A DNA stretch of 64,000 nucleotides from Anaerobiospirillum thomasii (lineage in GTDB: Bacteria; Pseudomonadota; Gammaproteobacteria; Enterobacterales; Succinivibrionaceae): the NCBI RefSeq assembly GCF_900445255.1, contig NZ_UAPU01000007.1, positions 1,008,001 through 1,072,000 on the forward strand, written 5' to 3'. A program made the translations under genes and the position numbers. Below, one piece after another: positions 39,802 through 50,038 of the stretch. The notes under the pieces were generated by a model. It saw only the letters and a program-made list of their open reading frames with translations. It was not told the DNA's origin and ran no database searches. The stretch's first letter is position 1. Each line of letters opens with the position of its first letter.

Positions 39802-40707
39802 ATGCTGTCCTTTTTGCCTTCACCACTGTTACTTATTATCAATCTTACAGTGGTCAGCATAAATTCGATAATTGTAGCCACACCTATTATGCTTTTGGCC
39901 ATAGTGCGCCTGCTGCTGCCATTTTCTTTTGTACAAAAAACTGTGGATTTTTTGAATCTCTACCTCTTTAAACTGTGGGTTGCCGTCAATGCTGTACTTT
40001 TTCCTCTGACCAATAAACTTAAAATTGACAGAGAAGGTATAGAAATTGATGATATCAAAGGCTCGTGCCTTATCTTCTCCAACCACCTAAGCTGGGCAGA
40101 TATCATTATGATCTGCCATATATACAGAGGTAAAATCCCTGTAACCAAATTCTTTTTAAAGCAGTCTTTAATCTTTATACCTTTTATAGGTCTTGCCTGC
40201 TTAGGTCTTGGCATGCCTTTTTTACGCCGCTATTCAAAAGCCGAGCTCTTAAAGAATCCAAAACTTGCCACCAAGGATATTGAGACTACCAAAAAAGCCT
40301 GCAGATCTCTTGTGCACACCAGATCAACCCTGGTCAATTTCTGCGAAGGGACACGCTATACCAAGGACAAAGCCTTAAAGGCCAAATCAAGATATAAACA
40401 CCTAATGCCGCCAAAGGCTGCCTCTATTGCCGTGGCTTTAGGCGAGATAGGCTATGATCTTGACTGTGTCTACAACACTACTTTGTACTATCCTGAAAAT
40501 GAAGGACATGCCTTTATCGATTTATTAAAAGGCAGACTTACACGTGTCTATGTACATATTGAAAAACTTAAGGTGGATGAGACTTTAGTTGGTGACTATA
40601 TCAATGACAAGAAATTCAAGTTTGACTTTTCAAATGCTCTAAAGCAGATCTGGCAGGAAAAGGATGACAGGCTTGATGATTATCTAAACCGCCTTAAGAC
40701 ACAATAA
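39802..40707 (+). CDS. yihG: YihG-like 1-acyl-glycerol-phosphate acyltransferase
   Basis: A 301-aa membrane acyltransferase of the PlsC superfamily, close to E. coli YihG along its length. One or two N-terminal membrane segments are followed by the catalytic NHLSWAD (N94, H95, D100) and the substrate motif FCEGTRYT (E182-R185). Conserved stretches FFLKQSLIFIPFIGLACLGLGMP and GDYINDKKFK support the YihG subgroup. It transfers acyl chains to lysophospholipids at the inner membrane. Its convergence with dsbA mirrors the yihG/dsbA neighbourhood of E. coli. Confidence 0.88.
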   Translation: MLSFLPSPLLLIINLTVVSINSIIVATPIMLLAIVRLLLPFSFVQKTVDFLNLYLFKLWVAVNAVLFPLTNKLKIDREGIEIDDIKGSCLIFSNHLSWADIIMICHIYRGKIPVTKFFLKQSLIFIPFIGLACLGLGMPFLRRYSKAELLKNPKLATKDIETTKKACRSLVHTRSTLVNFCEGTRYTKDKALKAKSRYKHLMPPKAASIAVALGEIGYDLDCVYNTTLYYPENEGHAFIDLLKGRLTRVYVHIEKLKVDETLVGDYINDKKFKFDFSNALKQIWQEKDDRLDDYLNRLKTQ

Positions 40708-40716
40708 ATAATATAA

Positions 40717-40750
40717 AATCTATGACGCTTTTGCGTCATAGATTGTTTTT
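40717..40750. terminator. Bidirectional yihG/dsbA terminator
   Basis: A perfect 12-bp stem (40717-40728 with 40733-40744) with a TTTT loop and a T run after it, between the convergent stops. Confidence 0.9.
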
Positions 40751-40755
40751 ACCCC

Positions 40756-41394
40756 TTATTTTTTACCCTTTGCATCATCAAGAGTTACAAGGTAATTTAC
40801 AAGCTTTGATAACTCACTTACATTGTTTACAGATTCCTGCAGCACAAGATATTTACCGTTTACTACAATCTCAGGCACAGCATCTAGCTTATACTCTTCA
40901 ACCAAATTGTTGGTTTTGGTGATAATTGACATTACAGCAAATGAGTTAATCTCATTATCATATTTATTGTTTGGAATACCCAATGAGGCAAAGAGATCCT
41001 TAAAGTAGCTCTCATCGCGAGGAATATTGCCCTCTACATGCATCTGTCTGAACAATGTCTCTGTATATTCCTGCTCAATGCCGTGCAACTGGGCCAGCGC
41101 ATGGCCATACTGCGATCTGACCCCCATAGGTCCGCCTAAGATACTTACAGGGCTTGGAACAAATTTAGTACCCTCTGGCAAATGCTCTGCTACATAATGA
41201 TATGGCTTCTGCAGTGAAAAGCAGTGACCGCACCAGAATGAAAAAAACTCTCTGACTTCCTTATGCTCAAGCACCTTATCGCTTATTACTTTGTAATGCT
41301 CATTTTCCTTATACGCTGTGTCAGCAGCCATAGCTCCTGAGATGCAGAACAAAGCAAGAGTCAGAACCACTAATTTTTTTATATGCAAAAACAT
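40756..41394 (-). CDS. dsbA: Thiol:disulfide interchange protein DsbA
   Basis: A periplasmic oxidase that introduces disulfides into secreted proteins, 212 aa. The signal peptide ends near AMA-A (residue 23). The active site is FWCGHC (C55, C58) with His between the cysteines, and the cis-Pro segment is AVPEIVVNGKY. GGAG lies 5 bp before the ATG. Length matches E. coli DsbA (208 aa). Confidence 0.95.
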   Translation of the reverse strand: MFLHIKKLVVLTLALFCISGAMAADTAYKENEHYKVISDKVLEHKEVREFFSFWCGHCFSLQKPYHYVAEHLPEGTKFVPSPVSILGGPMGVRSQYGHALAQLHGIEQEYTETLFRQMHVEGNIPRDESYFKDLFASLGIPNNKYDNEINSFAVMSIITKTNNLVEEYKLDAVPEIVVNGKYLVLQESVNNVSELSKLVNYLVTLDDAKGKK

Positions 41395-41429
41395 ATATTC
41401 TCCACTTTATTTATCTACACAAATTCTAA

Positions 41430-42443
41430 TTAAAGAGGTATAGAGCTCTGCCACATAGAGACCCTGTGGTAGAGCTCTCTATAATCTCTTTTTTTTATAG
41501 TAAGGCCCAATGATGCAGTATATGCTATTAATCTTAGAGCAGAATTATTCCTGCAAAATAATTTACACAAGGCATAGACTATAAAAACCTGGCGGCGCGA
41601 TATTTTAAGACAGCTCTGATCTCCAAAAGGATTTTTACCTATTTTCCTTAGAGTAAGCAGAGCCATAATTACATTGGTCAGACAGAACATGCGGCTGCCG
41701 CTTTTATCTTTTGGCAAAGAGCAGATAAAATCTATGGCATCGAAAAGATGACCTGCTGTAACGGCCGTATATTTTATAACCGACTCTTTTTCGTCTGTAT
41801 CAAGAGGTGGTAAAAAACTTACCCCTCTTTTTATATCCTCAGATCTGTCCTTTAAAATATTGGTAAGCTGCAGACCCTCTCCAAAACTTACAGATAGTAC
41901 AATAAGATGCTTGCGCACACTCTCTTCCATATTCTCATCTATGGCAAAAAGTCTGGCTAAAAGTTCACCTACTACACCTGCAACACTGTAGCAATAGCTA
42001 TCAAGATCCTCTAATGTGCCTATAGAGGTGGTTTCAAGATGCTGTGCCATACCATAGGCCAGCAGTGCCACTCCCCTTGCTACAACTTCTATATATGGTT
42101 TTTCATAACTTAATGTCCTTTGTATAACCTCAAGCATATCAAGCATCAGACAATATTCATACTCTTTGGCACTGTCCTTTAAAACTTTACTGCGCTCTTT
42201 AAGATTCAAAGCTAAAGCCTCATCAGCAAAGAGCCTGTCTGCAAGTCTTGCAAAGTCATACAGCCACTGAATTTTTTTATCTGTAACAAGGGCAGGATCG
42301 TCCTCAACAGTGTCGGCAATACGACACAAAAGATAGGCATTGGCAATGATATCTTGCAGTCTGGCATTTAATACCGGTATGGTCAGAGCAAAGGAGCGTG
42401 AGACTTTTTGTAGATGCTCGTTCTGCTTTTGTAGTGACAGCAT
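41430..42443 (-). CDS. Squalene/phytoene synthase family protein
   Basis: A 337-aa prenyl-diphosphate condensing enzyme, most like squalene synthase. Both Mg-diphosphate motifs are intact: RIADTVEDD (44-49) and LQLTNILKDRSEDIKRG (DRSED, 199-203). Residues 125-160 hold the YCYSVAGVVGELL motif of the family. Squalene synthase joins two farnesyl diphosphates; product and use cannot be told here. No hopene cyclase or hpn gene is near. It is 35 bp upstream of dsbA and ends with a short hydrophobic C-terminal region. Confidence 0.82.
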   Translation of the reverse strand: MLSLQKQNEHLQKVSRSFALTIPVLNARLQDIIANAYLLCRIADTVEDDPALVTDKKIQWLYDFARLADRLFADEALALNLKERSKVLKDSAKEYEYCLMLDMLEVIQRTLSYEKPYIEVVARGVALLAYGMAQHLETTSIGTLEDLDSYCYSVAGVVGELLARLFAIDENMEESVRKHLIVLSVSFGEGLQLTNILKDRSEDIKRGVSFLPPLDTDEKESVIKYTAVTAGHLFDAIDFICSLPKDKSGSRMFCLTNVIMALLTLRKIGKNPFGDQSCLKISRRQVFIVYALCKLFCRNNSALRLIAYTASLGLTIKKRDYRELYHRVSMWQSSIPL

Positions 42444-42545
42444 AAAAAATTATATCTCTGAAGCTTAAGTGTTTTTGTGCAAAGTGTTAAAATCATTTTC
42501 AATTATAACAAGCAAGCAAGTTTATACAAACTTTAGGGATTACAT

Positions 42546-43037
42546 ATGCCACATCAAAATACTACAAGATCGCATCCTCCTGTTGGTAATCTGCTTTTAA
42601 GAACACTGGCCATGCCAGGTGACACCAATCCTGCAGGAGATCTCTTTGGCGGCTGGATTATGTCTCAGATGGATATTGCCGGTGCCATTTTAGCCCGTGA
42701 AATTGCCCATGGCAGAATTGTTACTGTAGCTGTAGATGCCATGTCATTTTTAAAGCCAGTAGCTGTAGGTGATGTTGTTTGCTGCTATGGCAGATGTATA
42801 CATGTTGGCAATACCTCTTTGAAGATTAAACTGGAAATCTGGGTTAAGAAGATCTATGAGTCAGAAGAGTCAGAGCGTCAGCTTGTAACCGAGGCCAGCT
42901 TTACCTATGTTGCAGTTGATTCAAAAGGCAAACCACGTCAGCTTCCTGACAGAGCCCATGAAATTGCCAACAAGGGTATTGATGCGGCCTCTGTAGGTCT
43001 TAATGCTGACGGCTCATTAAGAGACAGCTGCGTGTAA
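42546..43037 (+). CDS. yciA: Acyl-CoA thioesterase YciA
   Basis: A 163-aa hot-dog-fold thioesterase that hydrolyses short and medium acyl-CoAs in the cytoplasm. It follows E. coli YciA closely: LLRTLAMPGDTNPAGDLFGGW (catalytic Asp in GDLFGGW) and SQMDIAGAILAREIAHGR. VAVGDVVCCYGRC follows. It has a C-terminal extension of about 30 residues. A good terminator follows. Confidence 0.93.
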   Translation: MPHQNTTRSHPPVGNLLLRTLAMPGDTNPAGDLFGGWIMSQMDIAGAILAREIAHGRIVTVAVDAMSFLKPVAVGDVVCCYGRCIHVGNTSLKIKLEIWVKKIYESEESERQLVTEASFTYVAVDSKGKPRQLPDRAHEIANKGIDAASVGLNADGSLRDSCV

Positions 43038-43067
43038 TATACGACTGTAAGAATATAAAATTTAAAA

Positions 43068-43100
43068 AAGAGCGATGGGTAGGTCCAATCGCTCTTTTTT
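43068..43100 (+). terminator. yciA/acrR shared terminator
   Basis: AAGAGCGAT/ATCGCTCTT arms (43068-43076, 43088-43096) and T7, between convergent yciA and acrR. Confidence 0.9.
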
Positions 43101-43105
43101 TAATC

Positions 43106-43732
43106 TTAACGTCTGAATGTTTTGATTGTATCTATGATTCTGTCTACAGCATGAGGGAATGAGAGCAGAGGTTTTGAAAGATTTGCAACCTTTAGAGTCT
43201 CTACATAACCTATAAGCACTGTATGTATATATGATGCGGCCATATCAATATTCAGATCGGGCGGCAGCTGCTTGCGTCTTACAGCATTCTGCAGAGCCTC
43301 TGTAATATGATACATACGCATAGATAACAGATCATAAATTCTCTCACGGGTTTTGTCATCGCCATAGCGACTGGCAAAGATACCGTCTAGAATATGAAAG
43401 ATTTCTGAAGTGAAGAACTGATGAGCCTCATCCTTGGCGTGCATTAAAATCCACTGTCTTATACAGCCAAGAGGATTTTCCTCATCCTCTTTTGAGGCCA
43501 TGAGAATATATTCTGAAAATCTTTTCTCCTTTGCGACCTCTAAACATAACTCATAAAGCAATTCACCCTTATCCTCAAAGTGCCAGTATATAGCACCACG
43601 GGTAACGCCTGCATCTCTTGCAATATCGGATAAACTTGTCTTTTCATAGCCCTGCAGAGTAAACATATTAAGAGCGCTGCGCAATATATTGCGTTTTGTC
43701 TCCATAGCATCGGCATGTGTCCGCTTTGGCAT
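43106..43732 (-). CDS. acrR: TetR-family repressor, AcrR type
   Basis: A 208-aa TetR-type regulator. The N-terminal helix-turn-helix (about 12-58) reads TLQGYEKTSLSDIARDAGVTRGAIYWHFEDKGEL in two adjoining parts and resembles E. coli AcrR. The C-terminal part should bind efflux-pump ligands. It is divergent from the acrAB-like operon with an AcrR-like palindrome in between, so it very probably represses that operon and itself. Confidence 0.88.
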   Translation of the reverse strand: MPKRTHADAMETKRNILRSALNMFTLQGYEKTSLSDIARDAGVTRGAIYWHFEDKGELLYELCLEVAKEKRFSEYILMASKEDEENPLGCIRQWILMHAKDEAHQFFTSEIFHILDGIFASRYGDDKTRERIYDLLSMRMYHITEALQNAVRRKQLPPDLNIDMAASYIHTVLIGYVETLKVANLSKPLLSFPHAVDRIIDTIKTFRR

Positions 43733-43796
43733 AAATTTAACTCACTAAAAATCAATACAATACAAATTATAAAAAAATGTCCATAAAAAAATTATA

Positions 43797-43818
43797 ACAT
43801 ACATTCGTGTATGTATGC
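43797..43818. promoter_or_regulatory. AcrR-type operator
   Basis: ACATACATTCGTGTATGTAT is a near-perfect palindrome (CATACA..TGTATG) in the acrR/acrA gap. It matches the published E. coli AcrR operator core (ACATACATTTGTGAATGTAT) at all but two positions. A TATAAT -10 box for acrA lies just downstream at 43830-43835, so binding would block the pump promoter. Confidence 0.85.
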
Positions 43819-43871
43819 TAAAAAATGTATATAATATATGAAATTTCAACTTATAAACTTAAGGCAGCTTT

Positions 43872-45026
43872 ATGTTTCTTAAAAACATTAACAACAAATA
43901 CGTAATACCGACAGCTATTGCTGCAGCACTGCTGTGCACCAGCGCCTGTTCCGATGATGCCGCACAGGGTCAGAGCCAGGCCATGCCTGTTGATGTATAT
44001 ACTGTCATTACAAAGGATGTTCCAATTAGCTCCAGACTTACAGGCAGAGCTAATGCTACGCGTAAAGCAGAAGTTCGTCCTCAAGTATCAGGAATTATTC
44101 AGGAAAGATTATTTGTAGAGGGCTCATATGTTAAAGAGGGCGATCAGCTCTATCAGATTGACCCTGCAATCTATGAGGCCAATGTAGCCAGCGCCAGAGC
44201 CAATCTTGCCTCAGCCCAGGCCAGTCTTAACACTTCACAGCTAAAGGCTGACCGTTACAGAAAATTACTTGAGTCAAAAGCCGTAGCCAAGCAGGACTAT
44301 GATGATGCCAATGCCAATTACCTGCAGGCCCGTGCCCAGGTACAGGCAGCACAGGCAGCTTTAAAGACTGCTGAGATTAACCTGGCCTATACCAAGGTAT
44401 ATGCCCCTATTTCAGGCATTATCAGCAAATCAAACTTTACTGAAGGCGCCCTGGTCTCAGCCGGACAGGCATCTGCTCTGACCACCATTCAGCAGCTTGA
44501 TCCTATCTATATAGATCTTGGTCAGTCTGTTGAGGATCATATTCAGCTGCGTCAGGCTATAAATGCAGGCAAGTTCAAGACCACAGGTGACAAGCCTACT
44601 GTAGATCTGTTCTTCTCAACAGGTCAGGAATACGATGAAAAGGGCACACTTGAGTTCTCTGGCGTAAGTGTTGATGAGAGCACAGGCATGGTTACCTTAA
44701 GAGCCATTGTGCCAAATCCTGACAAGAGCATATTGCCAGGCATGTTTATTCGTGCCGATCTTAATGAAGGTATAGTGCCTAATGCTGTTTTAGTCGAACA
44801 GGCTTCTATTACCAGGGAGGCCAACGGCGGCTCTTATATCTATGTTATTGAAGATGGTGTAGCCAAGAAAAGAGATATCAAGATATCTCTTGCCTATGAG
44901 AACTACTATCTGGTGATTGACGGTCTCAAGGCAGGTGAAAAGGTTATTACCAGCAATCTGCAGAAAATCAGAGATGGCGCTCCTGTTGTGGACATTGCCA
45001 CCATGCAAAAACCTGCGAGCAAATAA
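43872..45026 (+). CDS. acrA: RND efflux periplasmic adaptor lipoprotein (AcrA/MexA type)
   Basis: A 384-aa membrane-fusion protein that links the inner-membrane pump to an outer-membrane channel. The signal peptide ends in a lipobox (CTSAC, lipidated C26). Biotinyl-lipoyl halves (RPQVSGIIQERLFVEGSYVKEGDQLYQID; KVYAPISGIISKSNF) surround an Ala/Gln-rich coiled-coil hairpin (about 95-170). Beta-barrel and membrane-proximal domains follow. The pump gene starts 22 bp downstream. The name follows the E. coli locus; the closest relative is not tested. Confidence 0.9.
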   Translation: MFLKNINNKYVIPTAIAAALLCTSACSDDAAQGQSQAMPVDVYTVITKDVPISSRLTGRANATRKAEVRPQVSGIIQERLFVEGSYVKEGDQLYQIDPAIYEANVASARANLASAQASLNTSQLKADRYRKLLESKAVAKQDYDDANANYLQARAQVQAAQAALKTAEINLAYTKVYAPISGIISKSNFTEGALVSAGQASALTTIQQLDPIYIDLGQSVEDHIQLRQAINAGKFKTTGDKPTVDLFFSTGQEYDEKGTLEFSGVSVDESTGMVTLRAIVPNPDKSILPGMFIRADLNEGIVPNAVLVEQASITREANGGSYIYVIEDGVAKKRDIKISLAYENYYLVIDGLKAGEKVITSNLQKIRDGAPVVDIATMQKPASK

Positions 45027-45048
45027 GATTTGACGGAGTATTAACTAC

Positions 45049-48000
45049 ATGGCTCGTTTCTTTATTAATCGCCCAATTTTTGCCTGGGTGCTGGCTATTG
45101 TGACAATGCTTTCAGGCATAATGGCAGTATTTACACTGCCTGTGTCACAGTATCCTACAATTGCGCCGCCTGCTGTATCTATTCGTGCCTCATATCCTGG
45201 TGCCGATGCCTCTACTGTTGAGAGATCTGTAACACAGGTTATTGAGCAGAATATGACAGGTCTTGATGGCTATATGTACATGTCTGCCACCTCAGACTCA
45301 TATGGTAATTCAGATATTACCATTACCTTTGAGCCTGGCACCGATCCTGATATTGCTCAGGTGCAGGTACAGAACAAACTGCAGCAGACACAGTCACAGC
45401 TGCCATCAGTTGTACAGCAAAACGGCGTTAACGTTTCAAAAAGTACCAATGCATTCTTGATGGTAGTTGGCCTTACTGTAACTGACGGCAAACATACCAA
45501 TACAGACCTTGCAGACTATATCTATGCCAACATCAAAGAGCCTCTGGCCCGTGTTGATGGTGTAGGCGATCTTATGGTCTTTGGTTCTCAGTATGCAATG
45601 CGTATCTGGCTTGATCCTGAAAAACTCAACAATCTGTCTTTGACCATAGCTGAGGTTACAGCCGCCATCAAGGCCCAGAACGCTCAGGTTACCTACGGTT
45701 CTTTAGGTGGTACTCCTGCTGTAAAAGGCCAGCAGTATGCCTACACTATCAAAGGTCAGTCACGTCTTGAAAGTGTTGAGCAGTTTGAAAAAATTCTACT
45801 CAGAGTAAATCAGGATGGCACCAAGGTTTATCTTAAGGATATAGCCAAGATTGAACTTGGTTCTGAGAGCTATCAGGTTTCAGGCCGCTACAATGGTCTG
45901 CCTTCATCTGGTGTGGCTATCCGTCTTGCATCAGGTGCCAACGCCCTGTCTACTGCCAAGAACGTAAAGGATCTTATTGCTCAGCAGTCTCAGTACTTCC
46001 CTGAGTGGATTGAAGTTAACTACCCATATGACACAACAGACTTTATTGCTGTATCAATTTCTGAGGTTTTTGATACTCTGATTGAAGCTATTGTGCTTGT
46101 GGTTCTGATTATGTATCTGTTCTTACAGAACTTCAGAGCAACTCTGATCCCTACCATTACCGTACCTGTTGTACTGTTAGGTACCTTTGCCATCATGTCG
46201 GTGCTGGGCTTCTCTATTAATACTCTGACCATGTTCGGTTTGGTTCTGGCAATTGGTCTTCTGGTGGATGATGCTATCGTGGTGGTTGAGAACGTAGAGC
46301 GTATTCTGCATGAAAACCCATCGCTCTCACCAAAAGAGGCAACCGAGCGCTCAATGGATCAGATTACAGGAGCTCTTATCGGTATTGCCCTGGTGCTTTC
46401 AGCCGTATTTGTGCCTATGGCTTTCTTTGGAGGCTCAACCGGTGTTATCTACCGTCAGTTCTCCATTACCATTGTATCCTCAATGGTATTGTCAGTTGCT
46501 GTAGCTCTGATTTTAACCCCAGCTCTGTGTGCCTCTTTATTAAAGAGCCCAATGGAGAGAAACAGCAAGTCAGACAACAAATTTGTAACAAAATGCAATG
46601 AGTACTTAAGCTTTGTGCTGATTCCTTTAAATAAGTTCTTTGCCTACTTTAACAAGTCTTTTGAATTTGCCTCAGTGCAGTATCAAAAGCACGTAGGTAA
46701 AGTTGTACATCAGTTAAAGCGTCAGATTGTAGGCTACTTTGCCATCTGTGGTATTCTGGTATACTGTTTTATCAACATTCCATCATCATTCCTGCCAAAT
46801 GAAGATCAGGGTGTGCTTTTAGCTATGGTTAACCTGCCAGCAGGCTCCACCGTAGAGAAAACTGGCGTTGCTCTTGACAAGATGGCAGGCTACTTTAGAA
46901 ACAATGAAGCTGAGAATGTTGAGTCTGTGATGACTGTAACCGGCTTTAGCTTTGCAGGTTCAGGACAGAACGCAGGTCTGGCCTTTATCAAACTGTCTGA
47001 CTGGAGTGTGCGTGACAGCGCTGAGCAGCATGCAGACTCTATTGTAAACCGTGCCTATATGCCACTTATGGGCATACGTGAAGGTCTGGCCTTTGCCTTT
47101 AACCTTCCTGCCATTCCAGAGCTTGGTGTGGCCTCAGGTTTTGACATGTATCTGCAGGATAATGCTGGTAATGGTCATGAGGAGTTAACCCGCGTGCGTC
47201 AGGAGCTTGTCTATGCTGCCCAGAAGTCTCCAAAACTCATGCAGGTACGTTTCAACGGTCAGGACGATACTCCTCAGTTCAAACTTGAGCTTGACTATGA
47301 AAGAGCTATTGCCTTAGGTCTTTCTGTAAATGACATCAATACCACACTCTCAACAGCATGGGGTTCTGCCTATATTGACAACTTCATTGAAAGACAGAGA
47401 GTTAAAAAGGTATTTATTCAGGCACAGGCTGATGCCCGTATGAACGAGCTTGATCTGAACAAATGGTATGTACGCAATGCTTTTGGTGAGATGGTTCCGT
47501 TCTCAGCCTTTGCCACAACCTCATGGACCTATGGAGCTCCACGTTTAGAGCGCTTTAATGGTGTAGGCGCCATGAACATTCAGGGCGCTCCTGCCCCTGG
47601 TGTTTCAACAGGTGAGGCTATGCTTGAGATGGAGCGTCTTGCAGCTGAGGTTCTGCCTGCAGGCTATGGTATATCATGGGCCGGCACTTCCTTCCAGGAA
47701 AGACTGTCAGGTGAGCAGGCTCCTATGCTCTATGCCATCTCACTGCTAGTAGTATTTTTATCACTTGCTGCTCTGTATGAGTCATGGTCAATTCCATTTG
47801 CCGTTATGCTCGTTGTGCCATTAGGTATTGTAGGTGCAGTTATAGCCGCACTGTTAACACAGTATCTGCCGGTACCAACTACGCTTAGCAACGACGTATA
47901 CTTCCAGGTAGGTCTGCTTACAACAGTAGGTCTGTCTGCCAAGAATGCCATCTTGATTGTAGAGTTTGCAAAAGAGCTCTATGACAGCGGACAGAGACTG

Positions 48001-48336
48001 ACCCATGCTGTTATTGAGGCAGCCAGAATCAGACTGCGTCCTATTATCATGACCTCAGCTGCCTTTATTTTAGGCGTGCTGCCACTTGCCATCAGCACAG
48101 GCGCTGGTGCTGCAGGTCGTAACGAAATTGGTATTGCAGTTATCGGCGGTATGATCTCTGCCACAGTGCTGGCTATTTTCTTCGTACCAGTCTTCTTCGT
48201 ACTCGTAATGCGCTACTTCACCAAGTACGTACCTGCCGAGATGAAAAAGCAGATGGCTGAAAATGAAAAGAAACGCCTTGAGGAGTTATATCGCAAATCC
48301 CGCGAGGCAGATGAGGCCAGAAAACTTGGCCACTAA
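45049..48336 (+). CDS. acrB: RND multidrug efflux pump (AcrB/MexB type)
   Basis: A 1095-aa inner-membrane proton/drug antiporter of the HAE-1 family. It has 12 predicted membrane helices and two large periplasmic loops. The N terminus [17 protein letters not shown] is typical. The TM4 proton-relay pair is in [18 protein letters not shown]. The C-terminal half carries [16 protein letters not shown] and [20 protein letters not shown]. It is about 45 aa longer than AcrB, with a linker near 500-550 and a charged tail. No outer-membrane tolC-like gene is in the operon, so the channel is encoded elsewhere. Confidence 0.95.
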   Translation: MARFFINRPIFAWVLAIVTMLSGIMAVFTLPVSQYPTIAPPAVSIRASYPGADASTVERSVTQVIEQNMTGLDGYMYMSATSDSYGNSDITITFEPGTDPDIAQVQVQNKLQQTQSQLPSVVQQNGVNVSKSTNAFLMVVGLTVTDGKHTNTDLADYIYANIKEPLARVDGVGDLMVFGSQYAMRIWLDPEKLNNLSLTIAEVTAAIKAQNAQVTYGSLGGTPAVKGQQYAYTIKGQSRLESVEQFEKILLRVNQDGTKVYLKDIAKIELGSESYQVSGRYNGLPSSGVAIRLASGANALSTAKNVKDLIAQQSQYFPEWIEVNYPYDTTDFIAVSISEVFDTLIEAIVLVVLIMYLFLQNFRATLIPTITVPVVLLGTFAIMSVLGFSINTLTMFGLVLAIGLLVDDAIVVVENVERILHENPSLSPKEATERSMDQITGALIGIALVLSAVFVPMAFFGGSTGVIYRQFSITIVSSMVLSVAVALILTPALCASLLKSPMERNSKSDNKFVTKCNEYLSFVLIPLNKFFAYFNKSFEFASVQYQKHVGKVVHQLKRQIVGYFAICGILVYCFINIPSSFLPNEDQGVLLAMVNLPAGSTVEKTGVALDKMAGYFRNNEAENVESVMTVTGFSFAGSGQNAGLAFIKLSDWSVRDSAEQHADSIVNRAYMPLMGIREGLAFAFNLPAIPELGVASGFDMYLQDNAGNGHEELTRVRQELVYAAQKSPKLMQVRFNGQDDTPQFKLELDYERAIALGLSVNDINTTLSTAWGSAYIDNFIERQRVKKVFIQAQADARMNELDLNKWYVRNAFGEMVPFSAFATTSWTYGAPRLERFNGVGAMNIQGAPAPGVSTGEAMLEMERLAAEVLPAGYGISWAGTSFQERLSGEQAPMLYAISLLVVFLSLAALYESWSIPFAVMLVVPLGIVGAVIAALLTQYLPVPTTLSNDVYFQVGLLTTVGLSAKNAILIVEFAKELYDSGQRLTHAVIEAARIRLRPIIMTSAAFILGVLPLAISTGAGAAGRNEIGIAVIGGMISATVLAIFFVPVFFVLVMRYFTKYVPAEMKKQMAENEKKRLEELYRKSREADEARKLGH

Positions 48337-48350
48337 AAATAAATAATTTA

Positions 48351-48385
48351 AAAAGCCCATTGCAACAAAGCAGTGGGCTTTTTAT
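48351..48385 (+). terminator. acrB terminator
   Basis: AAAAGCCCA/TGGGCTTTT arms (48351-48359, 48374-48382) 15 bp past the pump gene. Confidence 0.85.
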
Positions 48386-48420
48386 ATCCTAGTTTTAATA
48401 AGACTGCAAAGAGCCATTAA

Positions 48421-48454
48421 AAAAGACCGTGAGCTTTTAACTTCATGGTCTTTT
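48421..48454. terminator. Second hairpin between acrB and the orphan gene
   Basis: AAAAGACC/GGTCTTTT arms extended by three more pairs (48421-48431, 48444-48454). It is A/T-flanked and could act in either direction for the convergent genes. Confidence 0.65.
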
Positions 48455-48505
48455 ATTTTCTTAACGCCTAAGCCTTTAGCAGGCCATGGGCCTTGAACAT
48501 TTACA

Positions 48506-49651
48506 CTATCTGGTTGCTACTCCTACAAGATTGTCTATATCATCCTGGGCAAATGGAGCTAAGGCGAATGGACCATCGTGTAAAATATCCTGGGCAATCT
48601 TGTAGATACTCTCATTTTCCTGTCTGAAATCTACAGGCAACAGAGTCTTGAGCTCCTGAACATAAAGCGCATCTGCAATTCTGGCATAAGGGTACTCACG
48701 GTGAGTCTTGCCAATGACTGAACATAAGGTAAAGGCATCTGGAAGATTAATGCCATAATGTCTTGCATTTAATGTCTCAAGAGCAAATCTTTTGGACAGA
48801 GCCTTGGCATAAACCACCTTGGAGCCTACCTGAATATTCTTTAAGTAGATCTGTGATATAACCTCATAGTCAATAAGCATGTCGGCAAATGACTGCTGCA
48901 GAAGCAGAATATAGACATCCTGATTGGTGGAATAGATTTCATAATTATCTGTAACCTCAAGAGCAGAGGTAATAACTGTATGCTCCTTAGTCTGCACATA
49001 ATCATCTACAAGCTCGCCTACAGAGAGTAATGGAGCCTTGTCATGTACTGCATAGCCATGCTCTTTGAGTATTTCTCTAAAGGCTGCAAAGGATAGACCT
49101 GGATTTTTCATATCCTTTGAAGATGAGATATCCTCATCTGTATTTTTTTGCAGGCAGTTGCAGAAAATAGCTCTGTCAGCCACTTCTCTTGTAATGCTGA
49201 AGGTTGGCAGTATTACTGAGAACAACTCACAGAAGATGCCGTCTCTTAAATTAACCTTGTGATTTAATGATCTGCTGTGCCACATGGCTCCTGCAAATGA
49301 GGCTGCATAACGGCTTGAGCCATAGAAACGTACCTGGCCTACTGCCTGAAGAATCAATGAGGTAGGAGAGAAGAACAGACAGATCTGATCGCCCTTTTCA
49401 TTTACATAATCTAAAATTGCTCTTTTTGGCAGAAAGCCGCCCTCAATCCATAAGGAGGCTAATTTTTTGCTCACAGCAAGCACATAGTTGGAGCCATCTT
49501 CTGTAATATAGATCTGCCAGTCACCGGCATGCTCGAGTGTCTCACCAATAACAAAGCCATCAGGAAGGATCTCTCCCTCACGCAGCATGACCTGCACCTG
49601 TTCATCCATGTCTACTACGTGATTAATCTCGTTTACAATAAATTCAGCCAT
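48506..49651 (-). CDS. Protein of unknown function, 381 aa
   Basis: An uninterrupted 381-aa frame with normal codon use. It has no signal peptide, membrane segment or motif I recognise, and is mildly acidic and mixed alpha/beta. Residues 1-90 (beginning MAEFIVNEINHVVDMDEQVQ) read as a beta-rich domain. The middle contains SRYAASFAGAMWHSRSLNH; the end reads QDDIDNLVGVATR. The gene stands alone between the pump terminators and a long gap before a divergent flavodoxin. It is likely a real lineage-specific cytoplasmic protein. Confidence 0.7.
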   Translation of the reverse strand: MAEFIVNEINHVVDMDEQVQVMLREGEILPDGFVIGETLEHAGDWQIYITEDGSNYVLAVSKKLASLWIEGGFLPKRAILDYVNEKGDQICLFFSPTSLILQAVGQVRFYGSSRYAASFAGAMWHSRSLNHKVNLRDGIFCELFSVILPTFSITREVADRAIFCNCLQKNTDEDISSSKDMKNPGLSFAAFREILKEHGYAVHDKAPLLSVGELVDDYVQTKEHTVITSALEVTDNYEIYSTNQDVYILLLQQSFADMLIDYEVISQIYLKNIQVGSKVVYAKALSKRFALETLNARHYGINLPDAFTLCSVIGKTHREYPYARIADALYVQELKTLLPVDFRQENESIYKIAQDILHDGPFALAPFAQDDIDNLVGVATR

Positions 49652-50038
49652 TTTTTAATTCCCAGTAAATTTTTGTCAGATAGCATACTCTATTTACATC
49701 TCATGCTTTGACAAAGTTTTATCACTAGTTAATTTTTATTATAAAATTCTACGTTTTTATACGATAATACTGCTGTTTTGCAAAAGAGCTGTTTGATTAA
49801 TTGCAATCTTGCTTACTTTTAAAAATAGAATGTAATTTGAGAGTTAAAGCATTTTATGTCTAAAGCCTGCTTGTGTATATTAGATGGACTTTATTCACTA
49901 AATGCATGCTCTAGTTGATAAGAGTTTTCAATTGCTTTTTTTAAATATTGCTTTGCTCTAAAATAAATGCTTAATAGTGGCATTTTGTAGCATAAACAGC
50001 TATATAGTTACACGCTTTATATTTGCTGAGAGTTTTAT
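49652..50038. other. Intergenic region upstream of flavodoxin
   Basis: 387 bp, AT-rich, no gene found. It must hold promoters for the two divergent genes; a GAGAG ribosome site precedes the flavodoxin ATG. No convincing Fur box or other operator was seen by eye. Confidence 0.4.
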
